This document shows positions 30,458 to 37,445 of a DNA stretch of 64,000 nt, one piece after another; position 1 is the first letter of the stretch, and each line of letters opens with the position of its first letter. This DNA comes from Terrabacter sp. Ter38 (GTDB lineage Bacteria > Actinomycetota > Actinomycetes > Actinomycetales > Dermatophilaceae). A program made the position numbers and the translations under genes. The stretch covers positions 310,001-374,000 of the forward strand of contig NZ_JALJRZ010000003.1 of NCBI RefSeq assembly GCF_024519435.1, given 5' to 3'. The notes below the pieces were generated by a model. It did no database searches and had not been told where the DNA came from. It was given only the letters and a program-made list of their open reading frames with translations.

Positions 30458-31030
30458 TCAGGCCTCCTGCTTGGCCTTCGCCTCGGCCTTCTTGGCCTGC
30501 TTGAACTCCCGCACCTTGATGAGGGAGTCCCCATCGACGACATCGGCCACCGAGCGATAGCCGTCGAGCGCGTAGTCACCGGCGACGGCCTCCCAGCCCT
30601 CGGGCCGGACGCCGAGCTGCTTGGCGAGCAGCGCGACGAAGATCTGCGCCTTCTGCTTGCCGAAGCCCGGCAGCTCCTGGACCCGCTTGAACAGCTCCTT
30701 GCCGGTCGTCGCCTCGGTCCAGAGCCGGGTCACGTCGCCGTCGTAGCGGTCCACGACGAGGGCGGCGAGCTCCTGCAGGCGGGCCGCCATCGAGCCGGGG
30801 AAGCGGTGGATGGCCGGTGGGGTGCTCGCCATGGCCTTGAACTCCGCGGGGTCCGCGGCGGCGATCGCGGCGGGGTCGAGCGTGCCGAAGCGGCTCAGCA
30901 CCTTGTAGCCGCCGCGGAACGCGTGCTCCATGCCGTACTGCTGGTCGAGCATCATCCCGACGACGACGGCGAACGGGTACTCGTCGAGGACCTGGTCAGC
31001 GGCTGGTTCGTTGGCGATCTGGAAGCCCAT
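30458..31030 (-). CDS. HhH-GPD type DNA glycosylase-like protein
   Basis: 190 residues. The middle part ELPGFGKQKAQIFVALLAKQLG is the helix-hairpin-helix of HhH-GPD base-excision enzymes, and YPFAVVVGMMLDQQYGMEHAF at about 18-40 fits the start of that fold. The catalytic Asp that usually follows the hairpin by about 18 residues may be the Asp of AGDYALDGYRSV, but this is not sure. The protein belongs to a small actinobacterial subfamily of unknown substrate. The C-terminus is Lys/Ala-rich. ATG at 31030. Confidence 0.82.
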   Translation of the reverse strand: MGFQIANEPAADQVLDEYPFAVVVGMMLDQQYGMEHAFRGGYKVLSRFGTLDPAAIAAADPAEFKAMASTPPAIHRFPGSMAARLQELAALVVDRYDGDVTRLWTEATTGKELFKRVQELPGFGKQKAQIFVALLAKQLGVRPEGWEAVAGDYALDGYRSVADVVDGDSLIKVREFKQAKKAEAKAKQEA

Positions 31031-31092
31031 GCAGGCATGCTCTCACGCGTCCGCCGGCTGCCGGCGGGACCGGCGAGGACCGGAGGCGACGA

Positions 31093-31746
31093 CTACCGCG
31101 TCGGGACCCGGACCCACGACCCGGGGCCGGCGGTCACCTCTCCCGCGCCCGCGGTGAGGGCGCCGACGAGGCCGCGCACGGACTCCCCGGTGCCGGGCTC
31201 GACCGCGAGGGCGAGGACGAGGCCGGTCGCGCCCCACGACGTGGAGGTGACGGCACAGCCGGGAAGGCCGCGCAGGGCGTTCTCGACGCGGGGCCCGTCG
31301 GCGCTGCCCACCGTGACGACGAGCCCGTCGCGCCGCGCGTAGGCCACCACCGTCGCGGTGTCGACGGCGGCGGAGACGGCGTCCCCGTAGGCGCGGATGA
31401 GGCCGCCCGTGCCGAGCAGGGTGCCGCCGAACCACCGTGTGACGACGGTGACGACGTCGGTCAGCCCGCGGCCGCGCAGGACGTCGAGCATCGGCGCCCC
31501 GGCCGTGCCCGACGGCTCGCCGTCGTCGTTGCTGCGCTGGGTGCCGGCGTCGGGCCCCAGCACAAACGCCGTGCAGTGGTGGCGCGCGTCCCGCGTGGCC
31601 GACCGCACCGTCTCGACGAACGCCCGGGCATCGTCCTCGGTCGGCACCGGCGCCACGTCGCAGGCGAAGCGTGACCGCTTCACCTCGAGCTCGGCGGAGG
31701 CCGGGGACGCGAGGGTGAGGTAGCGACGCGGCGGGCTCAGCGGCAT
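31093..31746 (-). CDS. YigZ / IMPACT family protein
   Basis: 217 residues. The N-terminal domain contains EVKRSRFACDVAPVPTEDDARAFVE, ARHHCTAFVLG and DDGEPSGTAGAPMLDVLRG...VVTRWFGGTLLGTGGLIRAYGDA, the UPF0029 (YigZ) signature. The C-terminal 60 residues are the DUF1949 domain. Function in bacteria is uncertain; links to translation control or peptide handling have been proposed for relatives. The ATG at 31744-31746 is part of a GTATGCCG octamer (complement of 31741-31748). GAGAAGGT ends one base before the start codon, too near for a normal ribosome binding site. Confidence 0.9.
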   Translation of the reverse strand: MPLSPPRRYLTLASPASAELEVKRSRFACDVAPVPTEDDARAFVETVRSATRDARHHCTAFVLGPDAGTQRSNDDGEPSGTAGAPMLDVLRGRGLTDVVTVVTRWFGGTLLGTGGLIRAYGDAVSAAVDTATVVAYARRDGLVVTVGSADGPRVENALRGLPGCAVTSTSWGATGLVLALAVEPGTGESVRGLVGALTAGAGEVTAGPGSWVRVPTR

Positions 31747-31870
31747 ACCTTCTCGGGCGGTGGGCGGGACGCTCCGAGTATGCCGTGCAACCGGGGGAAG
31801 GCTCCCCATTGCACGGCGCGCCGCCGGCAGGTGAGGATGGGCCCGGTGTGCAGGGGTGAAGGGGAGATCT

Positions 31871-32494
31871 GTGTTCTCGAAGGGTGCTGACGTCGACGCG
31901 CTGCGCGACTCGGCGGGCCGGATGGCGACGTTCGGCCGTGAGGTCGACGTCGTCCGCGCGCGTGGGGAGCGAGCCGTGTCGACGATGCAGCGGGCCTGGC
32001 AGGGGCCGGACCTGCACCACCTCGTCGAGCGGTGGCGGCGGGTCGAGCACGACCTCACGCGCCTCAGCACCGAGTTCGACCGGCTGTCGCGACGCCTGCA
32101 CGACAACGCCGACCTCCAGCAGCGCTCGAGCGGCACGTCCGTCGGCGACGGTGGGTCGCGCCACGGCGTGGTCGGCGGGGGCAGTGGTGCCGTGGCTCGC
32201 ACGGGCGGCGGCCAGACGGATGGCCGCCCCGGTGCCCACGGGGGGCGACCCACGCTGCACGCTGCGCCTGCCGCCGTGTGGTCGCGGGCCCTCGTCGGGT
32301 GGGGCCCGGACGGCGGTCGACCGGTGGTCACGCCGGGCGTTCCGCAGCCGCTGCACGGGATGGGCTGGGGTCACTGGTTCGGCAGCCCGTTCGACGGTGC
32401 CGGGTCGGAGCCGCTCGACGCGACGTACGGCCCGACCCTTCCTGCCGACGTGGCAGCCGCGGCAGCGCACGGCCTCGGTCTGCCGATCCGCTGA
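31871..32494 (+). CDS. WXG100-like hypothetical protein
   Basis: About 207 residues. The first 90 residues form helices with the WxG-type turn AWQGPD in the middle (residues about 37-42), the layout of WXG100/ESAT-6-like proteins exported by type VII systems. The rest is a Gly/Pro-rich tail with no known domain. No signal peptide. No other ESX genes are in the window. The GTG at 31871 is chosen because GGGGAGA lies 4-5 bases before it; a GTG at 31856 is in frame. The upstream space is short (125 bases from the divergent YigZ gene). Confidence 0.6.
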   Translation: MFSKGADVDALRDSAGRMATFGREVDVVRARGERAVSTMQRAWQGPDLHHLVERWRRVEHDLTRLSTEFDRLSRRLHDNADLQQRSSGTSVGDGGSRHGVVGGGSGAVARTGGGQTDGRPGAHGGRPTLHAAPAAVWSRALVGWGPDGGRPVVTPGVPQPLHGMGWGHWFGSPFDGAGSEPLDATYGPTLPADVAAAAAHGLGLPIR

Positions 32495-32596
32495 GGCGCC
32501 CGGACCCGCCGAGGACCGCTCGGCACGCTCGTGTCGCGGCTCGCCCGGACCGTGGCCTCGCGCGGACGGCGGTGCCCGGGCTGAGAGACTGGCGCC

Positions 32597-32962
32597 ATGC
32601 ACCCGTTCGCAGTGGCCCTCGGTGGTGCCGCGGGCACGCTGCTCAGGCTGCTCCTGACGGCCGGCGGCAGCGGAGCGGCCGGCTGGGACCCACGGATCAG
32701 CGTCATCAACGTCGTCGGCGCCTTCCTGCTCGGGGTGCTCGTCCGGCTTCCCGTGCGGCCTCGACTCCGCTCGATGCTCGCCTCGGGCGGGCTCGGCTCG
32801 CTGACGTCCTTCTCGGCGCTCAGCATCGCCTTCGTCGACGGCACCCCCGGGTATGCCGTCGCGCTCGGCCTGCTGACGAGCATCGTGCTCGGGGTGGCCG
32901 CGGCGGCGCTGGGCATGTGGCTCGGTGGCCTGCTCACCGCCGGTGACCGGGAGACCGCGTGA
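32597..32962 (+). CDS. crcB: CrcB/FluC fluoride channel subunit 1
   Basis: 121 residues with four hydrophobic helices. VALGGAAGTLLR is the first-helix motif, VINVVGAFLLG carries the conserved Asn and Gly, and GGLGSLTSFSALS is the Phe-box region with one Phe kept. Fluc channels are dual-topology dimers that let F- leave the cell. The gene overlaps the second crcB by 4 bases (GTGA 32959-32962). No fluoride riboswitch was recognised upstream. GAGACT ends 6 bases before the ATG, so the transcript may be leaderless. Confidence 0.92.
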   Translation: MHPFAVALGGAAGTLLRLLLTAGGSGAAGWDPRISVINVVGAFLLGVLVRLPVRPRLRSMLASGGLGSLTSFSALSIAFVDGTPGYAVALGLLTSIVLGVAAAALGMWLGGLLTAGDRETA

Positions 32963-33324
32963 CCGCGGTCGCGTGGTGGGGCTGGGCGCTCGCCGTGGGA
33001 GCCGGCTCGATCGGCGCCCTCCTGCGCACGTGGCTCGTGCGGACGCTGTCGAAGCGACCGCTGCCCTTCGGGGTGCTCGCCGCCAACGTCGTGGCGTCGG
33101 TGGTCGGGGGAGCCGTCGTGGCCGACCGCGTCGAGCTGGGCGCCACGTGGTCGCTCGTCCTCATCGGTGGCTTCTGCGGCGGCCTGTCGACCCTGTCGAC
33201 GCTCGCGGCCGACACCGTGGAGCTGTGGCTCGAGAACCGTTGCCGTGACGCCGTCGGCAACGTCGCCGTCAACGTGGCACTCGGACTCCTCGCGGCCTGG
33301 GCCGCCTGGACGCTCGTCAGCTGA
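32959..33324 (+). CDS. crcB: CrcB/FluC fluoride channel subunit 2
   Basis: 121 residues, four helices. VGAGSIGALLRTWLV and LAANVVASVVGG match the family. The Phe box reads GGFCGGLSTLSTLA: both Phe that line the fluoride path in single-gene Fluc proteins are Leu here, while the partner gene has TSFS. I infer an obligate heterodimer in which only one pore keeps a Phe. It starts with GTG overlapping the stop of subunit 1. Its end overlaps the convergent CbiX gene by 8 bases. Confidence 0.9.
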   Translation: MTAVAWWGWALAVGAGSIGALLRTWLVRTLSKRPLPFGVLAANVVASVVGGAVVADRVELGATWSLVLIGGFCGGLSTLSTLAADTVELWLENRCRDAVGNVAVNVALGLLAAWAAWTLVS

Positions 33325-34012
33325 GGTAGCGCTCGACGACGACGTCGACGAGGGCCTCGGGCGCGGGTTCATGGGGCAGCAGGAGCGGTGGCGTGACGAC
33401 GTCGGCACCGGACCTGCCGGCGAGGTCGGCGAAGAATCCGGGCGCGAGCAGGTAGGTGGCGACGACCACGCGACGCCCCGGAACGCGTTGTGCTGCAACG
33501 GCGTCGGCGAGCCTCGGTTCAACGGCCGACAGGTAGCCGGCGACGACGGGTCGCCCCAGGCGCCGGCCGAGGGCGGCAGCGACGCGCTCGCAGTCGGCGA
33601 TCGCCGAGGCCTGGGACGACCCCGCCGCCCCGAGCACGACCGTGTCGTCGTCGCGCAGCCCGGCCGCCACGAGCCGCTCGCGCAGCAGGTCGGCGAGGCG
33701 GTCGTCGGGGCCGAGAGCCGGTGCGACCGTGGTGCCGGGCACTCCCGCGGCCGCCTCGGCGAGGTCGACGTAGACGTGGTAACCGGCCGACAGGAGCAGT
33801 GGCACCAGCCGGGCGGGCGCGTCGTCGTGCAGGGACGACAGCACGGCGGCAGGGTCCGGGGGCTGCACGTCGACGAAGGCCGCTCGGACGGTGAGGTCCG
33901 GGCGCCGCGCGGCGACGGCCGCGACGAGGCAGCCGATGGCCGACCGGCCGGCGGCGGACGACGTGCCGTGCGCCACGGCCACAAGCACGGGCGCGGGCAC
34001 GGGGCTGGTCAT
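33317..34012 (-). CDS. CbiX/SirB-family chelatase-like protein
   Basis: 231 residues, two CbiX repeats. VLVAVAHGTSSAAG at the start contains the metal-binding His of the family; LVPLLLSAGYHVYVDL holds the second His. The second half has VVVATYLLAPGFFADL. Members insert Co or Fe into sirohydrochlorin; the actinobacterial forms often sit near nitrite or sulfite reductase genes, but none is here. ATG at 34012. Confidence 0.87.
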   Translation of the reverse strand: MTSPVPAPVLVAVAHGTSSAAGRSAIGCLVAAVAARRPDLTVRAAFVDVQPPDPAAVLSSLHDDAPARLVPLLLSAGYHVYVDLAEAAAGVPGTTVAPALGPDDRLADLLRERLVAAGLRDDDTVVLGAAGSSQASAIADCERVAAALGRRLGRPVVAGYLSAVEPRLADAVAAQRVPGRRVVVATYLLAPGFFADLAGRSGADVVTPPLLLPHEPAPEALVDVVVERYLS

Positions 34013-34071
34013 GGGCTCACTCTGTCAGGTCGGAGCCGCGGCGGAAGGCCGGCGTGCGCCGGGCTACCGGC

Positions 34072-34461
34072 TCAACGTGTAGCGGCCGCCGCCTCGGCGT
34101 CACCGACGATGGCGGGCGCGTGGTCGGCGATCCAGTCCATGAGCGGCACCATCCGCTCGGCGAGGTCGGCGCCCCGCGCGGTGAGGGAGTACTCGACGTG
34201 CGGCGGGACGACCGGCCGGGCGTCCCGGTGGACGAGCCCGTCGGCCTCGAGCATCCGCAGCGTCTGGGCGAGCATCTTCTCGCTGACACCCTCGGCGCGA
34301 CGGCGCAGCTCGCTCCACCGCAGCGGCTCGCCCTCGGCGAGGGCGAGGATGACGAGCGTGCCCCACTTGCTCGTCACGTGGTCGAGCACGACGCGGCTGG
34401 GGCAGTCGGAGGCGAAGACGCCGTCGGGGAAGTGCCGACGCAAGATGGGACTAACCGTCAT
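34072..34461 (-). CDS. HxlR family transcriptional regulator
   Basis: 129 residues, one winged helix-turn-helix. SDCPSRVVLDHVTSKWGTLVILALAEGEPLRWSEL is the classical HxlR start, with a single Cys (residue 19) just before the first helix, the position of the redox Cys in HypR/QorR/YodB-type sensors. RRAEGVSEKMLAQTLRMLEADGLV is the recognition region. Divergent from a QorB-like reductase gene; the palindrome between them probably is its operator. This arrangement means self-control and quinone- or electrophile-induced expression of the reductase (inference from family). Confidence 0.93.
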   Translation of the reverse strand: MTVSPILRRHFPDGVFASDCPSRVVLDHVTSKWGTLVILALAEGEPLRWSELRRRAEGVSEKMLAQTLRMLEADGLVHRDARPVVPPHVEYSLTARGADLAERMVPLMDWIADHAPAIVGDAEAAAATR

Positions 34462-34464
34462 GTC

Positions 34465-34489
34465 AGTACCTTACTTCAAAGTGGGTACT
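34465..34489. promoter_or_regulatory. Likely HxlR operator
   Basis: AGTACC (34465-34470) and GGTACT (34484-34489) are perfect inverted half-sites with 13 bases between them. The left half-site begins 4 bases upstream of the hxlR ATG, so binding would block hxlR and act on the divergent gene. The region is visibly A/T-rich compared with the genes around it. Confidence 0.7.
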
Positions 34490-34557
34490 AACTTCTGGGA
34501 AGTATGCCGTGCGCGCGGTCGTTCTCGAGGGTGTCAGCCCCACCCGAAAGGAACGTC

Positions 34558-35430
34558 ATGACCCTTCTCGTCACCGGTGCCAGCGGCCACCTCGGCCGTC
34601 TCGTCGTCGAGTCCCTCCTCGAGCGCGGCACGCCTGCCGCCGACGTCGTCGCCATCGCCCGCAACCCCGAGTCCGTCGCCGACCTGGCCGACCGTGGTGT
34701 CGTGGTGCGCCGGGCCGACTACACCGACCCGGCGTCGCTCGATGCTGCGTTCGTCGGTGTCGACCGGCTCCTCCTCGTCTCCGGAAGTGAGGTCGGCCAG
34801 CGGATCCCCCAGCACGCCAACGTCATCGACGCGGCTGCCCGCGCCGGGGTCGGCTTCGTCGCCTACACCAGCATCACCCGTGCCGACACCTCTGACCTCG
34901 TGCTCGCCGCCGAGCACCGCGCGACCGAGGAGCTGCTCGCCGCGTCGGGCCTGCCGCACGCCCTGCTGCGCAACTCCTGGTACCTCGAGAACTACACCGG
35001 CCAGCTGCCGACGATCCTCGAGCACGGCGCCGTCCTCGGTGCCGCCGGCCACGGCCGGGTCAGCGCCGCGACCCGGGCCGACTATGCCCACGCCGCGGCC
35101 GTCGTGCTCGCGGGTGAGGACGGACGGGTCCACGAGGGGGCCGTCTACGAGCTCGGTGGCGACGACGCGTTCACCCTCGGCGAGCTCGCCGAGACGGTGG
35201 GTCGCGTCGCCGGGCGCGAGGTCGCCTACCGCGACCTGTCCGTCCCCGACTACACCGCGGCCCTCGTCGCGGCCGGCGTCCCCGAGGGGTATGCCGGCGT
35301 GCTCGCCGACAGCGACCGCGGGATCGCCGAGGGCGCCCTGTTCACCGACAGTGGCGACCTGTCGCGTCTCACCGGTCGGCCGACGACCAGCCTCGAGGAC
35401 GCCCTCCGCGCCGCCTTCGTCACCACCTGA
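34558..35430 (+). CDS. NmrA-like / QorB-type NAD(P)H:quinone oxidoreductase
   Basis: 290 residues. MTLLVTGASGHLGRLVVESLLERG is the NAD(P)-binding Rossmann start (GxSGxLG). VGFVAYTSITRADTS and LPHALLRNSWYLENY fit the QorB (YtfG) group of atypical short-chain reductases that reduce quinones with NADPH. The HxlR regulator divergent from it supports this role. The ATG at 34558 has AAGGA 5-6 bases upstream; a GTATGCCG octamer lies at 34502 in the leader. It is followed by the 32-bp repeat array. Confidence 0.88.
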   Translation: MTLLVTGASGHLGRLVVESLLERGTPAADVVAIARNPESVADLADRGVVVRRADYTDPASLDAAFVGVDRLLLVSGSEVGQRIPQHANVIDAAARAGVGFVAYTSITRADTSDLVLAAEHRATEELLAASGLPHALLRNSWYLENYTGQLPTILEHGAVLGAAGHGRVSAATRADYAHAAAVVLAGEDGRVHEGAVYELGGDDAFTLGELAETVGRVAGREVAYRDLSVPDYTAALVAAGVPEGYAGVLADSDRGIAEGALFTDSGDLSRLTGRPTTSLEDALRAAFVTT

Positions 35431-35431
35431 A

Positions 35432-35679
35432 CCGTCGAGAGGCCACGTTCGGCCGCCTCCCTGCCGTCGAGAGGCCACGTTCGGCCGCCTCCCTGCCGTC
35501 GAGAGGCCACGTTCGGCCGCCTCCCTGCCGTCGAGAGGTCAATTCGTGCATCTCACCGAGCGGATGGCACTGGCCTCTCGACAAGCGCGACTCGGCACAT
35601 CGTGGCCTCTCGACAAGCGCGACCCGGCACATCGTGGCCTCTCGACGGGCGCGATCGGGCAGATGGTGGCCTCTCGACG
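35432..35679. repeat. Symmetrical array of 32-bp repeats with a shared 12-base core
   Basis: Left half: three identical 32-bp units starting at 35432, 35464 and 35496, then a partial one at 35528; each begins CCGTCGAGAGGCCA (the last has GGTCA). Right half: units at 35571, 35603 and 35635 and a partial one at 35667, each beginning TGGCCTCTCGAC, the reverse complement of the left core. The period is exactly 32 on both sides. The non-core part is identical in the left units, about 90% alike in right units 1 and 2, and less alike in unit 3. It fills most of the 358-base space between the reductase and hydrolase genes; no gene is seen there. Confidence 0.92.
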
Positions 35680-35775
35680 GTGGAGCGACGCATTTCGCGC
35701 GGTCGCCGTCCCGGTCGGACCGCGAGCGCCAGCGCGCTCAGAGGAGCGGAGAGCGGCGTGAGGTGGGACGCCGCG

Positions 35776-35781
35776 TAGGCT
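35776..35781 (+). promoter_or_regulatory. -10 box TAGGCT for the hydrolase gene (leaderless)
   Basis: TAGGCT ends 7 bases before the ATG at 35789, no Shine-Dalgarno, as for several genes in the window. Confidence 0.65.
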
Positions 35782-35788
35782 CGCGCTC

Positions 35789-36619
35789 ATGACCACGGCT
35801 GCTGACCAGGCCTCCCTCAACACCCTGTCCGTGGGCACGGCCGGGCCCCGCATCGCCTTCCTCCACGGGCTCTTCGGCCAGGGCCGCAACTGGAACCAGA
35901 TCGCCAAGGCGGTCAGCGGCGCGGAGGGCACGGACGCCCGCTGCCTGCTCGTCGACCTCCCGGACCACGGCCGGTCCCCGTGGTCGCAGCAGTTCTCGCT
36001 CGACGCGTATGCCGATGCCGTGGCCGCGACGCTCCGCGCGGTCGCCGCGGGGGAGCAGTGGGCCGTCGTCGGCCACTCGCTCGGCGGCAAGGTCGCCATG
36101 GTGCTCGCGCTGCGCCACCCCGAGCTCGTCGAACGGCTCGTCGTCGTCGACATCGCACCCAAGGGCTACGGCTCGCTCGAGCGCTTCGAGGGCTACATCC
36201 GCGAGATGCAGGCCCTGCCGCTCGGCGAGCTGACGAGCCGCGGTGACGCGGAGGCCCGCTTCAGCGAGCCCGATCCCGGCGTCAAGGCCTTCCTCCTGCA
36301 GAACCTGCGCCGTGACGGGCAGACGTGGCGCTGGCAGGTCAACCTCGACCTCGTCGCCGGCGACGCCGCGCTGGGGGTCGACTCACGCATCGCCGACTGG
36401 CCTCAGGACGCCGACGACCTCCCTCCCTACGAGGGCCCGGTGCTGTGGGTCGCCGGCGGCGACTCGCGGTACATCAAGCGCGAGGACGGCGAGCGCATGC
36501 GACGCCACTTCCCGCGCACGCGGCTCTTCACGATCAAGGGCGCCGGTCACTGGGTGCACACCGACGCGCCTGAGATCATCGTCACCGCCCTGCGTCGCTT
36601 CGTCACCGACCCCGCCTGA
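35789..36619 (+). CDS. Alpha/beta hydrolase (YbfF-like esterase)
   Basis: 276 residues. IAFLHGLFGQGRNWNQIA gives the oxyanion HG motif, VVGHSLGGKVAM the nucleophile elbow with the catalytic Ser, and GAGHWVHTDAP the catalytic His near the C-terminus. The Asp is probably that in VDSRIADW or the later GGDSRYI segment. The likeness to YbfF suggests a small-ester or acyl-CoA hydrolase. Leaderless start. The 3' side has a palindromic repeat cluster before the convergent response-regulator gene. Confidence 0.88.
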   Translation: MTTAADQASLNTLSVGTAGPRIAFLHGLFGQGRNWNQIAKAVSGAEGTDARCLLVDLPDHGRSPWSQQFSLDAYADAVAATLRAVAAGEQWAVVGHSLGGKVAMVLALRHPELVERLVVVDIAPKGYGSLERFEGYIREMQALPLGELTSRGDAEARFSEPDPGVKAFLLQNLRRDGQTWRWQVNLDLVAGDAALGVDSRIADWPQDADDLPPYEGPVLWVAGGDSRYIKREDGERMRRHFPRTRLFTIKGAGHWVHTDAPEIIVTALRRFVTDPA

Positions 36620-36647
36620 CGCATACGCCTCAGGACCGCTCACGTCG

Positions 36648-36717
36648 ACCGAACGCAGCGTTCGGTCGCGAACTCACTGTTCGACCAAGGCTTTCGCGAC
36701 CGAAGGCCGCGTTCGGT
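36648..36717. repeat. Two 19-bp palindromes in a larger inverted repeat
   Basis: ACCGAACGCAGCGTTCGGT (36648-36666) is a perfect palindrome around one A. ACCGAAGGCCGCGTTCGGT (36699-36717) is the same with one changed pair. The segments 36658-36672 and 36693-36707 are also inverted copies of each other (14 of 15). The cluster lies between convergent genes and can fold into a cruciform or two hairpins; it may end transcription. Confidence 0.75.
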
Positions 36718-36740
36718 GCAGAGTAGAGGGTGCGGCGGGT

Positions 36741-37445
36741 TCAGAGGAGGCGGCGGCCCATGGCCCAGGCGGTCAGCTCGTGGCGCGAGCTGAGCTGGAG
36801 CTTGCGCAGCACCGAGCTGACGTGGGTCTCGACGGTCTTGACGGAGATGAAGAGCTCCTTCGCGACCTCCTTGTACTGGTAGCCGCGCGCGATGAGGCGC
36901 ATGACCTCGCGCTCGCGCGCCGAGAGGCGGTCGAGCTCCTCGTCGATCTCGGCGACCTCGCCAGCCGTCGCACCGAACGCGTCGAGGACGAAGCCGGCGA
37001 GCCGCGGGCTGAAGACGGCGTCGCCGTCGGCCACCCGACCGATGGCGGTGAGCAGCTCCTCGGCGCTGATCGTCTTCGTGACGTAGCCCCGAGCGCCGGC
37101 GCGGATGACCGCGATGACGTCCTCGGCGGCGTCGGAGACGGAGAGCGCGAGGAAGCGCACCGGCACGTCGGCGCCGGACTGGACGCCGGCACACGCCCGG
37201 ATGACGTCGGCACCACCGTGTCCGTCGCCGCCCGGCAGGTGGACGTCGAGGAGCACGACGTCGGGTCGCTGCTCCTTGATGACCTGCACGGCCGACTCGA
37301 CCGCACCGGCCTCACCGGCGATCTCGAGCGTGAAGGCCCCGGCCCGCGGCGTGGCGGCGAGGGAGGTCAGCTCGGCGCGCACGCCGGTGCGGAACATGTG
37401 GTGGTCGTCGACGATGACGATGCGGATGGTCCGCGGGTCGGTCAT
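36741..37445 (-). CDS. NarL/LuxR-type response regulator
   Basis: 234 residues. Receiver domain at the N-terminus with the acidic pair in VDDHH (D13, D14), phospho-acceptor Asp67 in VVLLDVHLPGGDG, Thr/Ser in FLALSVSD and Lys in YVTKTIS. The C-terminal LuxR-type HTH starts at about residue 165 (LSAREREVMRLIARGYQYKEVAKELFISVKTVETHVSSVL). The ATG overlaps the TGA of the kinase gene (ATGA, 37442-37445). The pair is one two-component system; the divergent PspC gene is a likely target. Confidence 0.95.
   Translation of the reverse strand: MTDPRTIRIVIVDDHHMFRTGVRAELTSLAATPRAGAFTLEIAGEAGAVESAVQVIKEQRPDVVLLDVHLPGGDGHGGADVIRACAGVQSGADVPVRFLALSVSDAAEDVIAVIRAGARGYVTKTISAEELLTAIGRVADGDAVFSPRLAGFVLDAFGATAGEVAEIDEELDRLSAREREVMRLIARGYQYKEVAKELFISVKTVETHVSSVLRKLQLSSRHELTAWAMGRRLL

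Noticed and set aside
32495-32596. Fluoride riboswitch before crcB
   Set aside because: No GGNGAUGG-type start or pseudoknot sequence could be found in the 102-base gap.
35432-35679. CRISPR array
   Set aside because: The units repeat without variable spacers, the two halves are inverted relative to each other, and no cas genes are present.
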